A DNA stretch of 36,069 nucleotides from an uncultured Prochlorococcus sp. (GTDB taxonomy: Bacteria > Cyanobacteriota > Cyanobacteriia > PCC-6307 > Cyanobiaceae). Positions 33,250-36,069 of this stretch are shown in pieces. The notes beneath the pieces were generated by a model. The model made no database searches, had not been told where the DNA came from, and worked only from the letters and a program-made list of their open reading frames with translations. Within the stretch, counting starts at the first letter, position 1; each line of letters begins with the position of its first letter. The DNA is taken from assembly GCA_902573565.1 (NCBI GenBank), contig CACGKI010000014.1, positions 1 through 36,069 of the forward strand. Direction: 5' to 3'. Made by a program: the position numbers and the translations under genes.

Positions 33250-34218
33250 TTAAAGATAACCATCTTTTCTGGCTTGAATTGAGGTATTAGATTCAAACAT
33301 TGCGGTTGATAAATATCTTTCTCCAAAACTTGGAAGAATTACTATCAATCTTTTATTCATTAGTTCTTTCCTTTCGCCGATTTTTATAGTTGCTGCTAAG
33401 GCTGCACCGCTGCTGATGCCAGATAAAAGACCTTCTAATCGCGCTAATAAACGCCCATAATAAAATGCTTCATCGTCATCAATTTTTATAATTTCATCAA
33501 TTAATTCAGTATTAAGAACTTTTGGCACAAAACCTGCTCCTATTCCTTGAATCAAATGAGATCCTGCCATTTCTCCGGAAATGACGGCACTTTTTTTGGG
33601 CTCCACAGCATAAATTTTGCAATTTGGATTAACTTTTTTCAAAAAACGAGCGCAACCAGTAATTGTTCCTCCTGTGCCTACTCCTGTAACTAGTCCATCT
33701 AAATTGTTATTGGATTGAGCCCAAATTTCTTGAGCCGTTGTTCTTTCATGAATATCAGGATTAGCAAAGTTTTCGAATTGATTAAATTGGTAGCTATTGG
33801 TGATGCTTGAAGACAACTCATTAGCTAAATCTAAAGCGCCTTTCATTCCCTCTTTTCCTGGTGTTAACTGTAATTCAGCTCCGTAAGCTCTTAGCATTGC
33901 CCTTCTTTCAATACTCATCGTATCCGGCATAGTTAGTATCAATTTATAGCCTTTTGCTGCAGCAACCATTGCTAATGCAATGCCGGTATTTCCACTTGTA
34001 GCTTCAATTAATGTCGTTTTATCTGGTGTTATCAATCCCTCTTCTTCAGCCTTATTTAACATTGAATACGCAATTCGATCTTTAACAGAAGCTGATGGAT
34101 TGAAACTTTCAAGTTTGGCGATTATTTCTGGATAGCAATTACAATATTTTCTGATTCTGCCTAATCTAACTAACGGAGTATTTCCTACAAGAGAAGTAAT
34201 ATCATTTGCTATTTCCAT
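33250..34218 (-). CDS. cysK: Cysteine synthase A (O-acetylserine sulfhydrylase)
   Basis: The 322-residue PLP enzyme makes cysteine from O-acetylserine and sulfide. Lys46 in SASVKDRIAY is the Schiff-base Lys. EATSGNTGIALA (about 72-83) is the substrate loop and GVGTGGTITG (about 175-184) the phosphate-binding loop. IQGIGAGFVPKVL and SGISSGAA complete the family pattern. Its length is normal. A reverse-strand TATAAT at 34270-34265 may be the -10, about 47 bases upstream. The J-domain gene follows after 16 bases. Such genomes often have more than one CysK-like gene, and which copy this is cannot be told. Confidence 0.93.
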   Translation of the reverse strand: MEIANDITSLVGNTPLVRLGRIRKYCNCYPEIIAKLESFNPSASVKDRIAYSMLNKAEEEGLITPDKTTLIEATSGNTGIALAMVAAAKGYKLILTMPDTMSIERRAMLRAYGAELQLTPGKEGMKGALDLANELSSSITNSYQFNQFENFANPDIHERTTAQEIWAQSNNNLDGLVTGVGTGGTITGCARFLKKVNPNCKIYAVEPKKSAVISGEMAGSHLIQGIGAGFVPKVLNTELIDEIIKIDDDEAFYYGRLLARLEGLLSGISSGAALAATIKIGERKELMNKRLIVILPSFGERYLSTAMFESNTSIQARKDGYL

Positions 34219-34367
34219 GAAATGATTATTGAAATTGCTAAATTAATCTTCTATTTACATACTAATTATATTCAATAATCTTTATATAGTTTTCTCAAAA
34301 GAATTTAATTTAATTATCCTTCAGTGTGCAAATATTTATTATTATAAAAAAAACTTTAAAAATTATT

Positions 34368-34640
34368 ATGTATTCGCTGGAACTTAGTCTTAGATATTCA
34401 CCTTTCCCGCTTTCAATTCAGAAGAAGGAATTGGAGGAGGTTAAAAGAATTTATGACCAAATAAAAAATTCTATGAATGAAACTTTAGAAATTTCAAACT
34501 TGATTGAATTAAGTTGTGACAAAGTTAAAGACAAATTAATTGCTGTAAGAGCTCAAGAAATTATTTCTGTCCAGATATATGAGAAATCATCAGTCGCAGG
34601 AGGAGCTAAAAAACCAGGATTTTCTCTAAACATAGACTAA
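34368..34640 (+). CDS. Conserved hypothetical protein
   Basis: This encodes 90 residues from ATG 34368. An in-frame GTG at 34326 would add a Lys/Ile-rich stretch that looks like non-coding AT-rich DNA. The protein has YSLELSLRYSPFPLSIQKK at its start, a helical middle, and SSVAGGAKKPGFSLNID at its end. It has no signal or membrane span. I recognise no characterised family. It sits nine bases before the ABC ATPase gene on the same strand, so a joint function is possible. Confidence 0.62.
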   Translation: MYSLELSLRYSPFPLSIQKKELEEVKRIYDQIKNSMNETLEISNLIELSCDKVKDKLIAVRAQEIISVQIYEKSSVAGGAKKPGFSLNID

Positions 34641-34649
34641 ATAGAATTA

Positions 34650-35324
34650 ATGATAAATTCTAATGAAAATGAAATACCTCACATACAATTTAAGGATGTT
34701 TATTTTTCATATCCTGAAAAAAAAGATAATTTAATTTTTAAATGTAATTTCTCAATAGATAAACCTGGATTTTGGATGATCGTTGGTAAAAATGGCAGTG
34801 GAAAAAGTACTCTTTTAAAATTAATTAATGGAATAATCAAGCCCAAAAATGGAATCGTAAAATGTAAAGCAAATATTGGCATGGTATTTCAAAACCCTGA
34901 TCATCAAATATTGATGCCAAATTGCAGGAGTGAACTACTTATTAACATTAATCAAGATATAAGTGATTATGAGATTACAAAAAAAATTGAATGTGTTTTG
35001 GATCAGGTTGGACTCAATGGTTTCGAAAAAAGACCAGTACACACTTTGAGCGGTGGGCAAAAACAACGCTTAACCATAGCAAGTGCTCTTATTAGTAATA
35101 AGAATTTTATTCTTTTGGACGAGCCTACAGCTTTTCTTGATCAAAACAGCCAATTAAAAGTTTTAAAAACTATTAAAAACCTTACAAGTGACTATAAAAA
35201 ACCTGTTTCGGCATTATGGATTACTCACCGTTACGAAGAACTAACTTATGCTGATGCAGTAGCAGAGTTGAAAAATGGTTTTTTATCTAACTGGCAAGAA
35301 CCATCAAAATTTCAATATAAATAG
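34650..35324 (+). CDS. ABC transporter ATPase, ECF/CbiO type
   Basis: The 224-residue ATPase has Walker A GKNGSGKST (46-54), a Q-loop MVFQNPDHQI that is typical of energy-coupling-factor and cobalt (CbiO/EcfA) ATPases, signature LSGGQKQRL, Walker B FILLDEPTAFLD and the switch His in ITHR. It would power uptake of a vitamin or metal through membrane partners that are not in this window. It is 49 bases from the tRNA-Asn gene. The substrate is unknown. Confidence 0.88.
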   Translation: MINSNENEIPHIQFKDVYFSYPEKKDNLIFKCNFSIDKPGFWMIVGKNGSGKSTLLKLINGIIKPKNGIVKCKANIGMVFQNPDHQILMPNCRSELLININQDISDYEITKKIECVLDQVGLNGFEKRPVHTLSGGQKQRLTIASALISNKNFILLDEPTAFLDQNSQLKVLKTIKNLTSDYKKPVSALWITHRYEELTYADAVAELKNGFLSNWQEPSKFQYK

Positions 35325-35333
35325 TTTTTTGAC

Positions 35334-35363
35334 TTGTCATAAGGCACTTTGAAGAGCTAAATT
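35334..35363 (+). promoter_or_regulatory. tRNA-Asn promoter
   Basis: A -35 TTGTCA (35334-35339) and a -10 TAAATT (35358-35363), separated by 18 bases, place a start a few bases before the mature tRNA end at 35374. The two elements are near consensus and well placed, so this is one of the clearer promoters in the window. Confidence 0.6.
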
Positions 35364-35373
35364 CATCTTATAT

Positions 35374-35445
<72 letters not shown>

Positions 35446-35473
35446 TTTTAATTCACATTCAATAACTTGTCAT

Positions 35474-35497
35474 AAGACCCCATAATAGTCTTTTTTA
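35474..35497 (+). terminator. Putative rho-independent terminator of tRNA-Asn
   Basis: AAGAC (35474-35478) and GTCTT (35488-35492) form a five-base stem with a nine-base loop, and further Ts follow to 35496. The stem is weak, but the T run and its place 28 bases after the tRNA fit a terminator. Confidence 0.4.
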
Positions 35498-35597
35498 TTT
35501 GCATGACTTGTTACATCTCAAAAATAATTAGATCGCAGACTTACATAATAGATCATCTTTTTTAAGCAATAATTTATTGCTCCTTTCTCAGGAAATT

Positions 35598-35957
35598 TTA
35601 GTCATTCCACATATCTTCTTTTTCTTGATTTAAATTATGCCTTTCAAGCAATTCTAGTCTCTCTTTTTGAGGGTCTATTTCCGTATCAATTAATTTTTTA
35701 TCATCACTATATTTTTTTTGTATTTCTAAGAGGATTATTTCAAATTGCTCTCCAAAAAAGTCTGACATTTCTTTCCATGCTTCCATTTCCTCTTCTTTAC
35801 CAATAGTATCTTTAATCTGATGAGAGATGATTTCTAGTACGTACTGTTTAAGTTCTTGATGATTCATCGATTCAACTTTTTTTTGAACAAAAAATTCTTT
35901 TAGGTTTTCCAGTTGTTTTTTTGATAAATCAGTATAGATAAATGAATTCTTTTTCAT
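35598..35957 (-). CDS. Conserved hypothetical protein, acidic
   Basis: The 119-residue protein is highly charged and helical with no membrane span or signal. Landmarks are FVQKKVESMNHQELKQYVLE (about 23-42), KEEEMEAWKEMSDFFGEQFE (about 54-73) and a C-terminal ERLELLERHNLN. I recall similar proteins in marine picocyanobacteria without function. It lies 100 bases after the tRNA terminator on the opposite strand. From 35958 to the window end no gene is certain. Confidence 0.6.
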   Translation of the reverse strand: MKKNSFIYTDLSKKQLENLKEFFVQKKVESMNHQELKQYVLEIISHQIKDTIGKEEEMEAWKEMSDFFGEQFEIILLEIQKKYSDDKKLIDTEIDPQKERLELLERHNLNQEKEDMWND

Positions 35958-36069
35958 AGGTGCTTAGATTTTTTTTAATATAGACAAATTTCTTTGCTGA
36001 AACATCCAGTAATGATTTGAAATTAAATAATAAGTTTGAACTTTTATGAAAATTTGGGAATATATATAT

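Noticed and set aside
36046..36069. ATG beginning a short open frame at the right edge
   Set aside because: Only eight codons are visible, too few to support a gene.

Overview
The window looks like a piece of a high-light-type Prochlorococcus chromosome, or a very close marine picocyanobacterium. The evidence is the very AT-rich, tightly packed sequence, with intergenic gaps mostly under 150 bases and many 1-20 base overlaps. It also carries cyanobacterial and photosynthesis genes: a high-light-inducible protein (9760-9906), petL (19910-20002), ndhO (32309-32545), zeta-carotene desaturase (27449-28903), a CRR7-like protein (23864-24121), DUF751 and DUF3120 proteins, a cyanobacterial PDZ/radical-SAM protein and a fused VKOR-thioredoxin. 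I see no insertion sequence, integrase, prophage or CRISPR array. This assignment rests on my recognition of families, not on a search.

Layout. Positions 1-4583 are a forward ion-transport block: the end of a type II NADH dehydrogenase, a DASS carrier with internal RCK-C domains, and a KtrB/KtrA potassium pair. Positions 4589-7719 hold small genes: a ribbon-helix-helix regulator with a palindrome upstream, a conserved hypothetical, a Nif11-like peptide, a small convergent membrane protein, an ABC-F ATPase and a 47-residue twin-CX3C microprotein. Then come a DegQ-type protease, two conserved cyanobacterial proteins and hli. Positions 9910-14890 are all reverse strand: zinc-ribbon membrane protein, YihY-like protein, inositol-monophosphatase-like enzyme, TolC-like protein and radical-SAM protein. 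Positions 15077-17511 (DUF3120-nadB) point to quinolinate/NAD synthesis. Positions 17501-23867 hold VKOR-thioredoxin, rimO, petL, a DUF4346 protein, a FemAB/GNAT-like protein, a RibD-C reductase coupled to a tandem PTPS-fold protein, and aroK. Positions 23864-28903 hold CRR7-like, a lumenal protein, GST, DUF751-rbfA-hemD, and SRPBCC with crtQ. The rest holds an A-type Fe-S carrier, a TPR protein, an LpxB-related glycosyltransferase-like protein, an SDR protein, ndhO, a J-domain protein, cysK, an ECF-type ATPase and tRNA-Asn with its own promoter.

The most notable point is that three genes (VKOR-thioredoxin, the FemAB/GNAT-like protein and the TPR protein) are each broken by one single-base indel in a short A or T run. 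In each, the expected C-terminal part continues at once in another frame. The cause may be sequencing error, recent decay, or slippage during expression. No previously undescribed large system is evident. The best candidates for new biology are small: the twin-CX3C microprotein, the Nif11-like peptide ending in a double-glycine motif without a core, the RHH protein with its palindrome, and the tandem PTPS plus RibD-C pair whose first PTPS half has lost a catalytic His. No gene-free stretch exceeds 300 bases; the longest, 35325-35597, holds the tRNA.
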